Shown: positions 22,287 through 35,701 of the stretch, piece after piece | Position numbering within the stretch: the first letter of the stretch is position 1 | Layout: the number at the start of each line of letters is the position of its first letter | Source: Lycium barbarum | Lineage: Eukaryota; Streptophyta; Magnoliopsida; Solanales; Solanaceae | Direction: 5' to 3' | Assembly (NCBI RefSeq): GCF_019175385.1 | Contig: NC_083338.1 | Coordinates: 87,999,777 to 88,063,776 of the forward strand | DNA length: 64,000 nt | Translations under genes and position numbers: made by a program | Notes under the pieces: model-generated | The model's input: the letters and a program-made list of their open reading frames with translations, nothing else | Told to the model about the DNA's origin: nothing | Database searches by the model: none

Positions 22287-23583
22287 TTAGCAAATACTCT
22301 TCCCCTTTGCATCCCAACGCGTGATGTCTTCTGTCGACGGCAAACACTAGGCAATCCAAGCTAAGTTGCAGTACTGACTAACCGTGGATAATCATATTTC
22401 TTACAAGTTCTACTATAATTAATGGTTGAGAGAGAAACATGAAGTTGATCATATTTCTTAAAAGCTCTAAATACAACTTCTTGAATAAGCAAAATGAAGG
22501 TCCAGTAAAGAAAACAAAATGAAGGTTGCATAAAGATATTGACGCGTGGGAGGATGAAAACGTTTAGGTCATCCCTTCCCAAGTGAAACTCCAACTGTAA
22601 TAATCCTAGATGCCTCCAACCCTTCGATTTTGGGTGGTTGGAAGGGGCTTTGGTTCTACACTGCTATGCCTCGTATTCATGCTCTGTGCATCAGAAAAGT
22701 CATAAGTTCTTGCATGTCCATTGAAGGTTCGAAACCTACAAATGGAGAAATTCTTGATTGGGAGTGTTTCCTTTTTAGTAGGTAAGAATCTAGATTAGTC
22801 AGGTCAGTAGGTTTTGGATACTCGACAGTTTTTACCTGAATGTGCAAATTATACAAATATCTACCCAGTTTAGCAATAGAATTTGTTTTTCAAAGAGTAG
22901 CAGGAGCTTTTTTTTTACAAAATATATACAATCTGGTTTCAATTATTAATATTGCTTTTAGTTAATCATACTCAATATACATGGAATCTAACATCCTGTT
23001 TACATCCAAATAACTGGATAACTTCATGACATTTCAAGGATTCAAAAATCACCAAAGTTGTGATTTTCATAATTTGATTTCGAAGAGGCTCATTACTTGA
23101 AACTCATTCACATGATCATGATGTATTAGAGTATGGGCATATGTTTTATGAATTTTAGTTGATATTGTATTGAGGTATGTGATGAACCCTAGAATCAAAT
23201 GATTCTTGAATCGAATGAACAAGTTGAGAAAATGGTGAATAGTATCTCTTGAATAAAATGAGCTGACTATTGTTCTTAATAATCTCGTATCTCAGTGTAA
23301 TGGTCATCGAGTGTTGAATCATATCAAATTCAAAGAAGCTTGTAGCCACTTTATGAACGTAATCGAGTTGAGTTAGATTTCCCCGAGTATGAATGAAGTC
23401 GACTGCAATGATGTAGATTGAGTTGGATCAGATTCATTGATCATTGTTGAGATTGTTGTTAGATGCACTTGATGTCGTTTGAAATAGTGGAAGGGTTGGG
23501 CTTGAGACGAGGTGAGTTGAGACTTACTTTACTTTAAGTTTACGAATCAAACCATGATTTTAGTTATATTGAAGGGAGTTTTA
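22287..23583. other. Intergenic stretch without recognisable features
   Basis: No coding sequence or terminal repeats that I can support. A 'ggttcgaaacc' at 22728-22738 resembles a pol III B-box but no tRNA fold surrounds it. Confidence 0.4.
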
Positions 23584-23859
23584 AAAAGTATTGGCTGATA
23601 CATAAGTAGCCCCTTAAACTTGTCCAAAATTTCCATTTAAACACCTAAATTAAGAGTTGTTTCAATTTGACACTTAATCTCTATAAAAGATGTGCCTATT
23701 AGGCACGAGGCACAAACAGACTCAGAAAAATAAAAGCGTGTAATTCACACGCTAGAGATGTGGCAAATGAGCCGATAAAGTCAAAACATGTGTCCCAAAA
23801 GAAAACAACCGGTAATTGCCTTCCTCGTCGGCTAGCTTCTTCTTTTTCCCCATAAGACC

Positions 23860-23891
<32 letters not shown>

Positions 23892-24822
23892 TTAATCATG
23901 TGTCTGATAAACAAAACAAACATCTCCTTCCATTTTATTTTCTTCCTCTCATAAGAAAATCATCACTCTGCATTCCATTCATCATGTTCTTCTCCTCAAA
24001 AGGGACAAACCTTCATCTCTTTCCTCTTCTCTTACACATCTCTGTTGGATTAATTTTTATTACCTAATATCCTACCTTTAGCCATTGTATTTGGAGTTAT
24101 TTCTACAAAAAATATGTTCTATCATAATCTAAGAAAGCTTGAAATTGTTTATAGTGGTCTGCAAAGTTAAAGTGAGTCGACGGTCGTGAACGGTAAGAAA
24201 TTGGGTAGTCTCATTACCCACATGTCTCTCTCTTGTTTTTTTTTTTTTTTTTTTTTTTTTTGTGAAATACCAAAAGGTCAATCTTGTGTACTAAAGCTAA
24301 ATCTATTTTTCTTGGGATTTTACAGAAAATTTATTTGCAGTGGTCTATAAAAGAGAAAAAAGGCTAAAAGAACCCATTGATGGATTCTCCGCAACATTTT
24401 CGTCACCTCATATTTTAAACTTGGGGTCATCTCTACAAATTTTACATTACGCAAATCTATCTCTAAAAACAAGTGTGAGTAAAGAAGATTGAAATTGTTG
24501 CCTTTGCTTTTCATGGTATGGAAGCATAAATCGGCTAATAATGGCCTGGAATTAGGAAAGTAGGGACTTTTTAATTTTTTTGAGAATTAATTAATTAAAT
24601 GTAGAAAATAATGGATATTATCCAGGTAAGCAAATTTTTTTAACGAGTTCACCCGTTATTGATGCGTGATACTCAACCTTTATGCCACAGCAGTGCCTTG
24701 TGCCTAATAGGCACATCTGTTATAGAGATTAAGTGTCAAATGGAACAACTCTTAGTTTAGGTGTTTAAATGAAAAATTTGGGCAAATTTAAGGGGCTGCT
24801 TATGTATTTAGCCAAAAGTATT
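23584..24822. mobile_element. MULE-type non-autonomous transposon with 9-bp TSD
   Basis: The element 23593-24813 (1,221 bp) has inverted termini of about 120 bp. The left 'ggctgatacataagtagcccc' pairs with the right 'ggggctgcttatgtatttagcc', and 'gatgtgcctattaggcac' pairs with 'gtgcctaataggcacatc'. A perfect 9-bp duplication, aaaagtatt, lies at 23584-23592 and 24814-24822. Long terminal inverted repeats with a 9-bp TSD are the signature of Mutator-like elements. The inside has a C30 run (23862-23891) and a T run but no transposase. Confidence 0.9.
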
Positions 24823-25393
24823 TGTATGTTTGAGGGGATCAACTAACGTACTATACCAGGATTACGTCAAGGTTACATCTTTATGTTAAGTTCAAGTATA
24901 GCGGTTGAAGTTTATATATATATATATATATATATTCCACAGACTACAACTGTCTGTGGCCATTGGGGGGGAGGGGGGGGGGGGGGGGTTCGGCATTGAC
25001 CCCTACCTTGTTAATAGCTTAGTAAAAAATATACATGGGAGGAGGGCTACGCCATGACTCCCTTTTTACATGTGCGAGGGATCCCCTCTCTAATAAATCT
25101 GCCCCTAGTTAACATAGAGCACACTGCTAATCAGTTATGAGCCTAATTAGTTATGTTCTCCTTACAAAAGACCTATGTACTTATGGGACATCATAACTAA
25201 AATAAGAAAAAATCCTACCTTTTTTTACATTGGACTTGTAGCACATTCACATAGAAGGTGCTACCAGTTGTCCAGCAAATAATTGCTATCCTTTTGTACA
25301 AAAAATCACGCTCCTTGTTGATGCAACTACTCCTTTTCTTTTTCTTTCTCTTCTTCTGCATTTAGCTTTTCCACATCATCCTATATTTCTGCT

Positions 25394-26167
25394 TCATGTA
25401 CACCTTTTGACTCTTATTCTGAAGTTTGTCATCTGGGCTTTGTCCATCTTGTATGCTCCCCTTGCTTTTCTAGGCATTTCCTGCATAGAAGTAAACATAT
25501 TAGCAATCAAACTCTGATTTGAATTGCTTCCAAATTTGGCCAAACTTTCAGCTACTGTGTTTGCTTCCCTGAAATAGTGTAGGATTTTAAGACTTCTCTT
25601 GTCAATGATCCTCTTCATGTGCTCCACTTCCTGTAGGAATTCCCATGGTACAACATATGAACCATCAATCCATTTGATTAGCAACATCGAATCAACTTCC
25701 ATAGTCGCACCATTGATGCGTTTAAAGTCTAGCCAATTGATCCCAAAACTTGTAGCTTTGATCTCTGCACTATTATTAGAACAGAATTGTAGGGACTTAG
25801 AGAATGCCATGATGAGATTCCCTGTATAGTCCCTAGCAATTCCTCCCATACCAGCTTTATTGCTCAGAGCCATACTACTCCCATTAGTGTTAATTTTAAT
25901 GTCATTCTCAGAAGGTTTGCTCCATACGATTGGAGTACTGATTAGCTTAGCTTTATAATCCTCCATGATGCTGCAAACTTTTCTCCAATTACTGCTTGAA
26001 TCTATTCTATAACCATTCTTATTCATAATACCAATCACATGTTGATTGACCTCATAGCAGATTTTGGACATTGAGTACTTCTTATGTCCATATTTAACTG
26101 AGCTCCAAGCCTTCCACACTTCCCAGCAAATAAAGATTGGAATACTTTGATAAGCCACTCTCAACAT
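25394..26167 (-). pseudogene. LINE RNase H domain
   Basis: The frame is 257 codons. The RNase H part begins KINTNGSS, where the family has NTDGS: the first catalytic Asp is Asn here. EIKATSFGINW and MEVDSMLLIKW carry the following acidic residues, and REANTVAESLAKFGSN is the last motif, with Glu where Asp is usual. It continues the LINE pol from the zf-RVT part at 26192-27010 after a stop near 26190. Loss of two catalytic positions suggests the enzyme is inactive. Confidence 0.8.
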
Positions 26168-26191
26168 AGCATTCTTAGTCTTGTGATTCCA

Positions 26192-27010
26192 CTAGTTTAG
26201 AATTCTAGCTTGAATATTCTGATTTTGCATGCTCACTCCCATATAATTTCCAAAATAATTCCACCCTTTACTGGCCATATCCCCATTTATTAAAACATGA
26301 CAGATGGTTTCCTCCTCTGGGTGATCACAGCAGATGCACATAGGGTCTGCACTCCTAGCATATTTTTTTATTCTATCATACATAGGGAGCTTCTTTTTTA
26401 TGGCTCTCCAGATAATGAATGCCATCTTGAAAGGGATTCCGTTTTTCCAAATGCATTTCCATATAGGAATCTCAGGAATTTTTTTCCTCAGGCTTTGATA
26501 TGCACTGGCACAGGTGAATTCTCCTGAGGAATTATGAGTCCAAATAGGCTGATCTTTCTTGTTTCTGGATCCAATCTCCACTCTCTGGATTATATGACAA
26601 ATATCAGGAGGGAGAAGATTATTAATGTACTCCATATCCCATTTATCACCATCTATAATGTCTGCTACATTGAGATTCCCAGGATTGTTGTCTGTATGAT
26701 GGTATAAAGCTAGAGGTCCAATGCCTGTCCAGTTGTCCCACCAAAAGGAGATTTGGGCCTCATTGATTTTCCACAGAATATGAGGTTCACTTTCAGCTTT
26801 GATTCTCAACAGTTCTTTCCATATAAAGGAGTGATTTCCTTGCACCTTCCTAGCCACCACATGGCCCCTTTGACAATATTTAGCCATCATTAATTGAGAC
26901 CATAGGTTGTCCCCAGTTCTCATCCTCCACCATCTTTTAGCAGCAAAGACCCTGCAAATATCCTCCACTCTTTTGAAACCTGTTCCCCCTTCATTCTGTG
27001 GGTAGCACAT
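26192..27010 (-). pseudogene. LINE pol: post-RT and zf-RVT region
   Basis: The 272-codon frame has the plant LINE order: MCYPQNEGGTGFKRVED, AAKRWWRMRTGDNLWSQLM, then the zinc-binding zf-RVT part with WKCIWKNGIPFKMAFIIWRA and CICCDHPEEETICHVL. It is separated from the reverse transcriptase core (27140-28149) by stops and a frame change. Confidence 0.85.
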
Positions 27011-27139
27011 ATTACCCCAAGAACTCTAGTGATATCTCTTTTTATTATCTGTTTGCCCCTAGAAAAAGTCAGCAAAATACCCCTATAGCTGTTTGATAAT
27101 GCCTTTAGGAGGGGACATAGCAGCTAGAGTATGCAAAGC

Positions 27140-28149
27140 TTATGACTGCAGGACATGCTTGATGATGACAGCTCTTCCTCCTGATGATAAAATACTCCCT
27201 TGCCAACCTTGAGCCTTATTCATGATACTCTTTGCAATATCAGCAAAATATGCTAGTCTCTTTCTACCAGGAAAAATAGGACAGCCTAGGTATTTCAAGG
27301 GGAAAAACTGATGTTTATACCCAGTGATCCTGCTGATCATCTTTCTTCTACCTTCAGAAGAGTGAGTTGCAGTAAGGAAAACACTCTTATGAATGTTGAT
27401 TTCCTGGCCAGACTGTTTCTCATATTGCCTCAGAGTGTTAGTGATCATTTTAATAGATCTCTTGTTACCAGAGGAGAAAATCACAATATCATCTGCATAG
27501 ATCAGATGATTAATCAAAGGTCCCTTTTGATTCATGCTATAACCACAATATCCCTCCTTGTTGTGAAGTAGATTCAAAGCCTTAGATAAGGTCTCAGCTG
27601 CTAACACAAATAATCCAGGAGATAGAGGGCCTCCTTGCTTGAGACCTCTTGTAGAATGGAAAAAACCATGTCTCAGGACATTCACCATTACTGAATACCA
27701 AACCTCATAAATAAGCCTATGAACGAGGTCAATAAATATCTCAGAGAAGCCCATTTTCCTGATAGCCTCCTTGAGGAAGAGCCCGGAAACCTTGTCATAA
27801 GCTTTTGACATATCAAGCTTCATGACAATGTTCCCATATTTGCTCTTTTTCTTTATGTCCTGCACTAGTTCCTGAGTGAGGAGTATGTTCTCAGTAATCA
27901 ATCTTCCTTTGATGAACCTGTCTGATTTTGAGAAATAAGCTTTGGCAAGATATTGGATAACCTGTTGGATATGATTTTGGACAATATCTTGTTTGAGAAA
28001 TTGCTCAAACGGATAGGTCTCAGTTGAGAAAAATTACTAGGAGCTTCTACTTTAGGGATCAGAATCAGGCATGTGTGAGTGTAGAACTTGGTTAGCTTTC
28101 CTCCTCGGAAGAAGTCTCTAACCATATTGTACACATCTTCTTTGATCAC
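27140..28149 (-). pseudogene. LINE reverse transcriptase core
   Basis: Two frames, 28149-27898 and 27901-27140, join to give the RT. The first holds TCLILIPKVEAPSNFSQLRPI (finger region) and the second KLDMSKAYDKVS, GLKQGGPLSPGLFVLAAE and the YADDIVIF active site with both Asp residues. The join needs a 1-nt shift at about 27900, where the usual FIKGR motif is broken. Confidence 0.88.
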
Positions 28150-28152
28150 CTC

Positions 28153-28977
28153 CTAAGCTGCTTGATAAAACTTGCCATTATACCTATCAGGGCATGGAGC
28201 ACTATCAGGATCCAAGGAGATGATAGCCTGATAGGTTTCCTCAACACTAGGGATTTTAGTAAGGTTCTTATTCTCCTCAGTGCTGACAATTTTTTCAATA
28301 TTGTTCAGGATGTTGAAATTCATTTGTTGATCAGGCTGAGAAAAAAGAGCATTGTAATGTCTAATGGCAGCTTCAGCAATTCTCTCATCCCCTTGAATCC
28401 ATACTCCATTTTCATCTTTGATCCTGTGCATATGAGCTTTCTTCCTCTTTTGTCTAATAATGTTGTGGAAATACCTTGTGTTGCTATCACCCTTAGTTTG
28501 ACATTTAATCTTGACCTTTTGTCTAATCATAGAAGCTTCTTTGTTCATCCAATGAATTTGCTCAACATATTTCTAATGGAGAAAGCTTCTGTGAAGGTCA
28601 GTATTCTGAGAACTATATATAGCCTCAGCATTTTCAACTTGTTCTTCCAGTTCCTTGATCTTGTCATACACATTGCCAATTGAATTTTTGGACCAGTGAC
28701 TCAGGTTATTGCTTAATCTTTTCAAATTTTGTTGTAATATCCACATTGGATTACCTCTTACCTCAACCTTCCATGTTTCCTTTACTGTATCCATGAAATC
28801 TTCTTGCTCAATCCAAAAGTTAAGAAATTTGAAATACTTAACTTTAGGTGGATCAGATATACCACATTTCATCAGGAGTAATCTATGGTCAGAACCTGCC
28901 CTTGGTAGTTGTCTAACATTGACAAGCTGGAACTTTTCGGACCATAGATCATTATAAAAAACTCTGTCTGATCTCAT
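28153..28977 (-). pseudogene. LINE pol: endonuclease C-terminus and RT N-terminal extension
   Basis: 28977-28573 begins RSDRVFYNDLWSEKF and holds AGSDHRLLL, the SDH motif that closes an apurinic-type endonuclease, then FKFLNFW. 28548-28153 continues with QKAKIKC-like and DSNTRYFHNIIRQKR, ending DSAPCPDRYNGKFYQA (the family has APGPDGF...). The two parts are split by a stop at about 28570. The first three-quarters of the endonuclease is absent. Confidence 0.82.
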
Positions 28978-29158
28978 AAGGAATGTATCCTACTATATGT
29001 ACAAAAGAAAGTAGTTGTACCAAATAGAAGAGCTTGTTTTTTGTTGTTCTTTCCTTTGAGGAACTTGGTTCCTTTAGGAGATAGATTCCCTTTGTCAATA
29101 ACTTGTTTAATCTGATTTTCCACTTCTAAAGTTGTTTCAGGTTCTTGGATGCAGGTGT

Positions 29159-30060
29159 TCAACAAACTATCAGCAACTTCTTCCTCAGATAAGCTGTCCT
29201 CTTGTGGCTGGTCTGCCACCCTTTTTTTTTGGAGTGTCCTTCATCATCATCATCTTGTTTGTGATTATAAGAGTCTGTAGTAGATTTCCCTGATGAGGCT
29301 CTACCACTATTTGTATCAATCAGATCCTTCTGCATAATTAAGGCCTGATTTTCCCCTGAGACCATTTCTTCTGATATAGTATTCTCAGTGTCATGAGTTT
29401 GCCCTGTATCACTCTCCAACTGTTCAACATCATTGTCAATACTTTGAAATATGTTGTGAGTCTCTATTGGAGGATTAATAGGATCATTAATATCATGAAT
29501 ATTATTCTCCTCATTTTCACTAGTAGTTACCACAATCAATGTTCTTTGTATTTCATGTTGATCCTTAATGGAGCTTGAGTTCTTTTCTTCTAGTCTTTCC
29601 TCCCTTTGATTATCTTCTTCCATTAAAACATTGTGGTGTCCTTCAGTTCCAGCTTGAACATTCTCATTACTGGTCTGAGGGACTTCCTCATTACTCACTT
29701 GGTGAGTTTGATCATTTCCTTTCTCTGCTTGGTTCTTTTCTCCCTTTTTGTTGTTGTCGTTGCCCTTATTTCTCACCACTTTTAGAGCATTTCTCCTTCT
29801 CCTTTGTTTCCTATTCTCCCTTGGTTTTAGCAGCTTGTACTTCAGCTACTTTTTCCTCAAGCTGAACATTTTCCTCCTCCTCTTCCAACTTGTCATTTTC
29901 CCCTGTGTCTTTATTTTTTACAGGATCAGTGTCATTTTCCTCAGGATTGACTTCCTCATTTCTAAGGGCTTTTTTCTTGTTGGCAAATCGACATTGGACT
30001 AAGGAGTGTCCTAGTTTTTTGCAGTGGGTACAAAATTTTGGAACACTCTCATATTCCTAT
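29159..30060 (-). pseudogene. LINE ORF1 C-terminal part with CCHC zinc knuckle
   Basis: At about 30034-29985 the - strand reads CTHCKKLGHSLVQCRF, a CX2CX4HX4C knuckle, then a Glu/Lys/Asn-rich tail. The 206-codon frame 29779-29159 (MVRNKGNDNNKKGEKNQ onward) is the continuation of this low-complexity tail, as is the frame 29219-28974 after a frame change. Such acidic tails end ORF1 of plant L1 elements. Confidence 0.7.
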
Positions 30061-30226
30061 TTTTGATGGAATCCTTTGAGGGGATGAGACTCATCTTCCA
30101 ATCCCACCCAAATTTTATCTAGAAGTGGTCTTGTGAGATCAACATCAACTTTAACCTTAGCCATTCCTGGTCTAGTTCTACTAGCAGTAGCAGCATCCAT
30201 ATTTAGGGGATTCCCAACAGGAGCTA

Positions 30227-30822
30227 CTATTTGTTTGACATAGTGCCAAGCATGGCAATGAAAGGAAGTTTAGGAAGAAGTACCCAAATTGGAACAATTG
30301 GAGAATCTTCTTTAGGCTTGAAATCAGGGTGCCACATTTGTAGCCACATCTGCATACCGTTAATCTCGACTGATCTTCTGAAATAAGTCCTTTTACAGTC
30401 ATCTTCATTCTTGAATTCAATTAACATAGAGCTGTGATCATAGGCTCCAATCACAGCAGTTTCCTTGAGGGTGATTTTTTCGTAGAAAGCAGATCGAACA
30501 ACCTCAATCTTTGGTCGACCCTTCAGAAATTTCCCAATTAGAGTGTACTTGCATTCTTTAGCCATAATTCCATAATAATCCTTTGATTTAAAAATAACAG
30601 CATGGACTCCATTGTGGTAGGTCCTTCTTGTGATAACTAATGGACATCCAAATCGATTATCCACGGTTGGGGTTTGGGTTGGGGGGGGGGGGGGGGGGGT
30701 TCCACAATTTCATTCGCATAAGTAGGTTTTGGTGTAGATTCTTCCATAGATGGTGTCGCCCCTTTGTTAGGGTCTTGATTCCCCACCGGACGTGCCGTAT
30801 TAGGGCGGCCGGAAGGTTCCAT
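30227..30822 (-). pseudogene. LINE ORF1 start with DUF4283 domain
   Basis: The frame 30822-30637 begins MEPSGRPNTARPVGNQDPNK and reads PPPPPPQPKPQ across a C/G run. After a frame change at the G19 tract (30681-30699) the frame 30664-30227 carries the DUF4283 domain: ECKYTLIGKFLKGRPKIEVV, GAYDHSSMLIEFKNEDDCKR, MWLQMWHPDFKPKEDSPIVP, IWVLLPKLP. This domain opens ORF1 of plant LINEs and binds nucleic acid. The frame then breaks again near 30240. Confidence 0.85.
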
Positions 30823-31344
30823 GGAGGTTGCGCGTGGAGTTCACACGGTTAGGAGTTTGAGAGAGAAATAGTCGTTTGAAGATGATTGATTGACTAGTTT
30901 TGTGGAGTGTTTGGCTAGCGGTTGAAGTTAAACACAAAAAAGTAGTACATATGATTTTGGTTGCATCTTTTTGATAACGTGATATAAATGTTATTTCAAT
31001 GTTGTATGATAAAAAAGTAGTATACGAAATGTTATAAAGTTTGATAAGCATAAAGTTTCATGTTTTACATGATAGCTGATTTCGATTTTTTGATTTGTTT
31101 CCAAGTAAGAAAGTTATACAATTGCATAAAGTGCCAGGTATGACTTTTCAAATATTTATTTATGGTCCATGAGGGTCAAAGTGATAATTTATGAGCTAAA
31201 TATGCCAACTCTTGAGGATATATGGACTTAATATTGATCAAATGACAAAGTTAAATTATTATTATTTTGGAAGAACCTTTAAGACTTGACAGGACATTCA
31301 TTTCCCCAGTTGTGAAATGTTTGCTTAAAATTATGCGTGTCGAT

Positions 31345-31888
31345 TAAGGCGAGAGAGCAGTTTAACCCAAATGTTTGGGCATGTGAAGAGGAGAGACACA
31401 GATGCCCCAGTGCGGAGGTGTGAGAGGTTAGCCATGGATGGTTTCAAACGAGGTCGGGGTAGGCCAAAGAAGTATTGGGGAGAGGTAATTAGACACGACA
31501 TGGCGCAGTTACAGCTTACCGAGGACATGACCTTAGATAGGAGGGTTTGGAGGACCCACATTAGGGTAGAAGGCTAGTAAATAGTCTCACTATCCTGTCT
31601 TATTAGTAGTCGCATTATCGTAGTATAATTTCTTGTGCTCTGATTTATGCTATTATCTGTTATTTCCTGTGCTTTGATTATTCTATGTTATCTGTGTCGC
31701 TTGCGTTACTTCATTTCCTTATCGCTTTGAATCTCTTAGCCTTATCTGACCTCTTTTTATGTTTTTTTTATTGAGCCGAGGGTCTTTCGGAAACAGCCGT
31801 CCTACCTTTGTAGGAGTAAGGTCTGCGTACACTCTACCCTCCCCAGACCCCACGTTGTGGGATTTCACTGGGTTGTTGTTGTTGTTGT
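31345..31888 (+). mobile_element. 5'-truncated RTE-type LINE with (GTT)n tail
   Basis: The open frame 31371-31577 reads [57 protein letters not shown] and stops. This is the conserved C-terminus of Solanaceae RTE-clade reverse transcriptases, here with no internal stop. The 3' part has 'ggtctttcggaaacagccg', 'tctaccctccccagacc' and ends (GTT)n at 31871-31888. The reverse transcriptase core is missing, as is usual for truncated insertions. Confidence 0.88.
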
Positions 31889-33895
31889 ATGGTTACTACT
31901 AGTACCAATTCCATAACCTAGCTATGAAGGATGGTGAGATCAGTGTCTAAAAGAACTCTCCATGCACAGTTTATTACATCCAATTATACTATGTTTCAAC
32001 TATAAGAGCACGTTTACATCAATTTAAAGGTGTGATTTTTCATGTACTCAACTAATCTTTGCCGGGTACAATCAGATTGGACGATGTTGTCATGAATTGA
32101 CTCCCCCAGTTTCAATCAACACTTGATGAGTCCACTACAGCTTTAGAGCGTTCCATTTGGTACAACTACTTTCTTTTGTACATAGTAGGATACATTCCGC
32201 ACCAGTTGTATCGATCATCTCTAATACAGTTGAGAGTCCATGATACATTGTCGGAGGTTTAGCTGGTTCATGAGTCCTTATTTTATTATATTATGTTCGC
32301 ATGCTGTATGAATAATACGTTAAAGGTACAAAATTTTAATTTGGCTAACCAGCCATATGAGTCATTGCAAACACGAACGGTTTCACAAGATCTGTTATAC
32401 GTTTTTCATGGTATGAGTAGCTAAATTTAGTTGGTTCGCTTGATAAAAAGTTAAAGAGGCACCGGGTGCCGTATTACTTCTCAGTCCAAAATTTAGGGCG
32501 TGAAAAATGAATTGAGTTGATAATAAGTAAGGCGAGTCATATTACCTTGGCAAATTTTGCCACCCCTATATAAACTCCAAATAAAACTTCCGACATCCCA
32601 CATTACATGAGATAGAAAATAGAAAATGCAGAACTCAAAACCGAAAAAAGAAGCATACACAGCACACAATTCTAGGAAATTTTTGAATTCATCCATACAC
32701 AGTGATACGCGAATTGCTCAGTAGCGGTTTGCCACTCCCTAGCTGGCAAAAATAGCTTTAAGCATTTATCCTCGCAAATGCCCCCATTACTCTTTCAAGG
32801 ACTAAAAGAATACATCATACAGACTGCACTAGAAATAAAGAGCAATCTGCAATCCAGAAGCCATCATCGGCATTATCAAGATATTTACTATGCCAGAGCT
32901 ATAATGAATGCATTAACAGAAGGTCTTTGTATGGCTTAACAAGCGAATATCTAGTCCCCCTACACATTAAAGCATCCCAACAGTAAAATAAAATAAAAAA
33001 CAAGAAGAAGGTGGAAGAAGAGATGTGATAGTAACTTACTTGACTCGACAGATGGAAAGCGAGCCTCCAACTTTATGAAATCAAAGTTGATGATGGCCAC
33101 TATTATCTTTCAGTGTCCCAACAGTGTTGGACTTATTTTATTAATAGCAAATAAAAGGTTTGGAAAAATGAACGACGGGGGTTCATTTCTATTGATTCTT
33201 GCGGATTGTATCAAAAACAATTCTTGAATGAGGCCAGGGATGACTCGAAAAAAGAAACCTTTATTGGTAGATGTTTTTCTTTGTCTTTTAAGCTGTTTAT
33301 AGCATAAATCCCGGTGATCTGGCTCGTCCCAAGAAATACCTTCTTAGATAAATCTCAACAGAGAAACTGTTCCTTGGACCAATGGCAATTGGTATAGGAT
33401 TCCAACAGAATAACGATGACTGAGGAATAACGTTTACAGTATGTTGTATGCAAGACATATCAGCAACCAACTGGTAATCATCAAATGCTATGAACATTTT
33501 CTATTGGCAAGTCCAACTAACAACAAAGTAAAGGTCAAACCACATGGTACATGTTTCAACAATGAAGTCCAACTCCAGAAAAGGACAACTCGGGAAAGTG
33601 AAATGAGTAAGACAATTTCAAGCAAGCAAGGGAAATACAGTCACATAAGAGCTGGGAAATGAGTAAGCTAGCATATGGCAAAAATTAAATACAAGAGACA
33701 ACTCTTGCCACGCTGAATTCTGCAGCCACAACATAAGCTTATGCAGAAATCTACAAAACCATATTCATTCGAGACAGGAAAATCCTAGAGTTATCTTAGG
33801 TGCATTGCTCAAAAGATCTTTTATCACATTAGAACAGAAATACGAATATTTTCAAGTTTCGAGGACCAGATACCACATATATCTTGTTTGATGCT
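31889..33895. other. Intergenic stretch and likely 3' UTR of the ZCCHC10-like gene
   Basis: No convincing coding frame on either strand. The part near 33700-33895 follows the stop codon of the - strand gene and is probably its 3' UTR. The rest is AT-rich with no recognisable element. Confidence 0.4.
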
Positions 33896-34723
<828 letters not shown>

Positions 34724-34976
34724 TTATCTTAATCTATACCAGTATCCTGGACAGAAGGACAACACAAAAAGATAAGATTGTTAAAAAGATAAGCAAAAAC
34801 CAGCCAAAACATTAAATGTAATATAAGTACATTCTTTCAAGCACAATTTTTATTAAAATTTATACTCTTCCAAGTTCAGTGCATGCCCAAGTAAGACCCT
34901 CAACCCCAAGCTAGTTCATCAGCATACACTCTGTCCAGGGGCGATTTTATAGGTTAAATTATGGGGCACGTGACCA

Positions 34977-35176
34977 TGGTCGCGGAGCCAGGATTTTCAC
35001 AAGAGGGTTCAAAAAATGAAGAAGTAAACACATGAGGAAGCCAAAGGGAGTTCAACATCTACTATGTATACATAAAAAATAATGTTAAACATGTATAAAC
35101 AGTATAATTTTCTCATGTATAAATAGAGTAATTTGCTGAAGGGGGTTCGGAAGCCCTACCTGGCTCCGCCCTTGGT
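34977..35176. mobile_element. Foldback MITE with 'gcggagccagg' ends
   Basis: 'tcgcggagccaggattttc' at the left is the inverted complement of 'tacctggctccgcccttgg' at the right, about 190 bp apart. 'agggttcaaaa' and 'gaagggggttcgg' are the usual inner motifs. No target duplication was clear. Confidence 0.65.
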
Positions 35177-35644
35177 CTTTATGCAAAACTAGGTAATTTA
35201 TGTATACATTTTCTAAAATTGGTATAACGTTATCTGCTGGCACCCATGCTACAAGAAGGCTAAATGGTGTACTTGGTTGAATGTTGAGTTATTTAACTAG
35301 AGTTCCCACTTAATACATTTATTTCTTCTTTTCTTTTTTAGTCGTACACCCATTGTCTTGAAATCCTAGAATTTGCCTCTGACTCTGCCCCATTTCACTC
35401 CAATTCCCAAAAAAAAAGAAGATCTTTTCAGGTACTAGGGGTCTAAGTTAACAGAAATTATTAATTACTGGAAGTATTGGGTATTTTAAACAAATCGATG
35501 TTGAATGCTTGCTTAGATATTAAACTAGGTTAGTTAGTTAATTAAAAGAATCTGATTAACGAAATTTATAAAAAGACTAAAAATTTAATCCTAACTGCTG
35601 TAAACCCTAAGTAAACAATGATAATATGCATCCTACATAACAAA

Positions 35645-35649
<5 letters not shown>

Positions 35650-35699
<50 letters not shown>
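35650..35699. repeat. (TA)n microsatellite, about 24 units
   Basis: An uninterrupted 'tatata' tract of about 50 bp, within the inferred leader intron of the ZCCHC10-like gene. Confidence 0.97.

Positions 35700-35701
<2 letters not shown>

Larger units (their letters stand above)
24899..30929 (-). mobile_element. L1-type LINE, about 6.0 kb, with 14-bp TSD
   Basis: A 14-bp direct repeat, tagcggttgaagtt, lies at 24899-24912 and 30916-30929. Between them is a minus-strand LINE whose 5' end is at 30915 and whose AT-rich tail is at 24913-24934. In order it encodes a DUF4283-like ORF1, a CCHC knuckle, the end of an endonuclease, reverse transcriptase, a zf-RVT region and RNase H. Frames are broken in several places and most of the endonuclease is missing, so it is not autonomous. 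The parts are listed separately. Confidence 0.92.

Noticed and set aside
22722..22742. A tRNA or SINE suggested by 'ggttcgaaacc'.
   Set aside because: No acceptor stem, anticodon arm or A-box can be found around it, and no SINE tail follows.
23816..24067. An open frame with a proline run.
   Set aside because: The prolines come from the C30 homopolymer within a non-autonomous MULE-type element.
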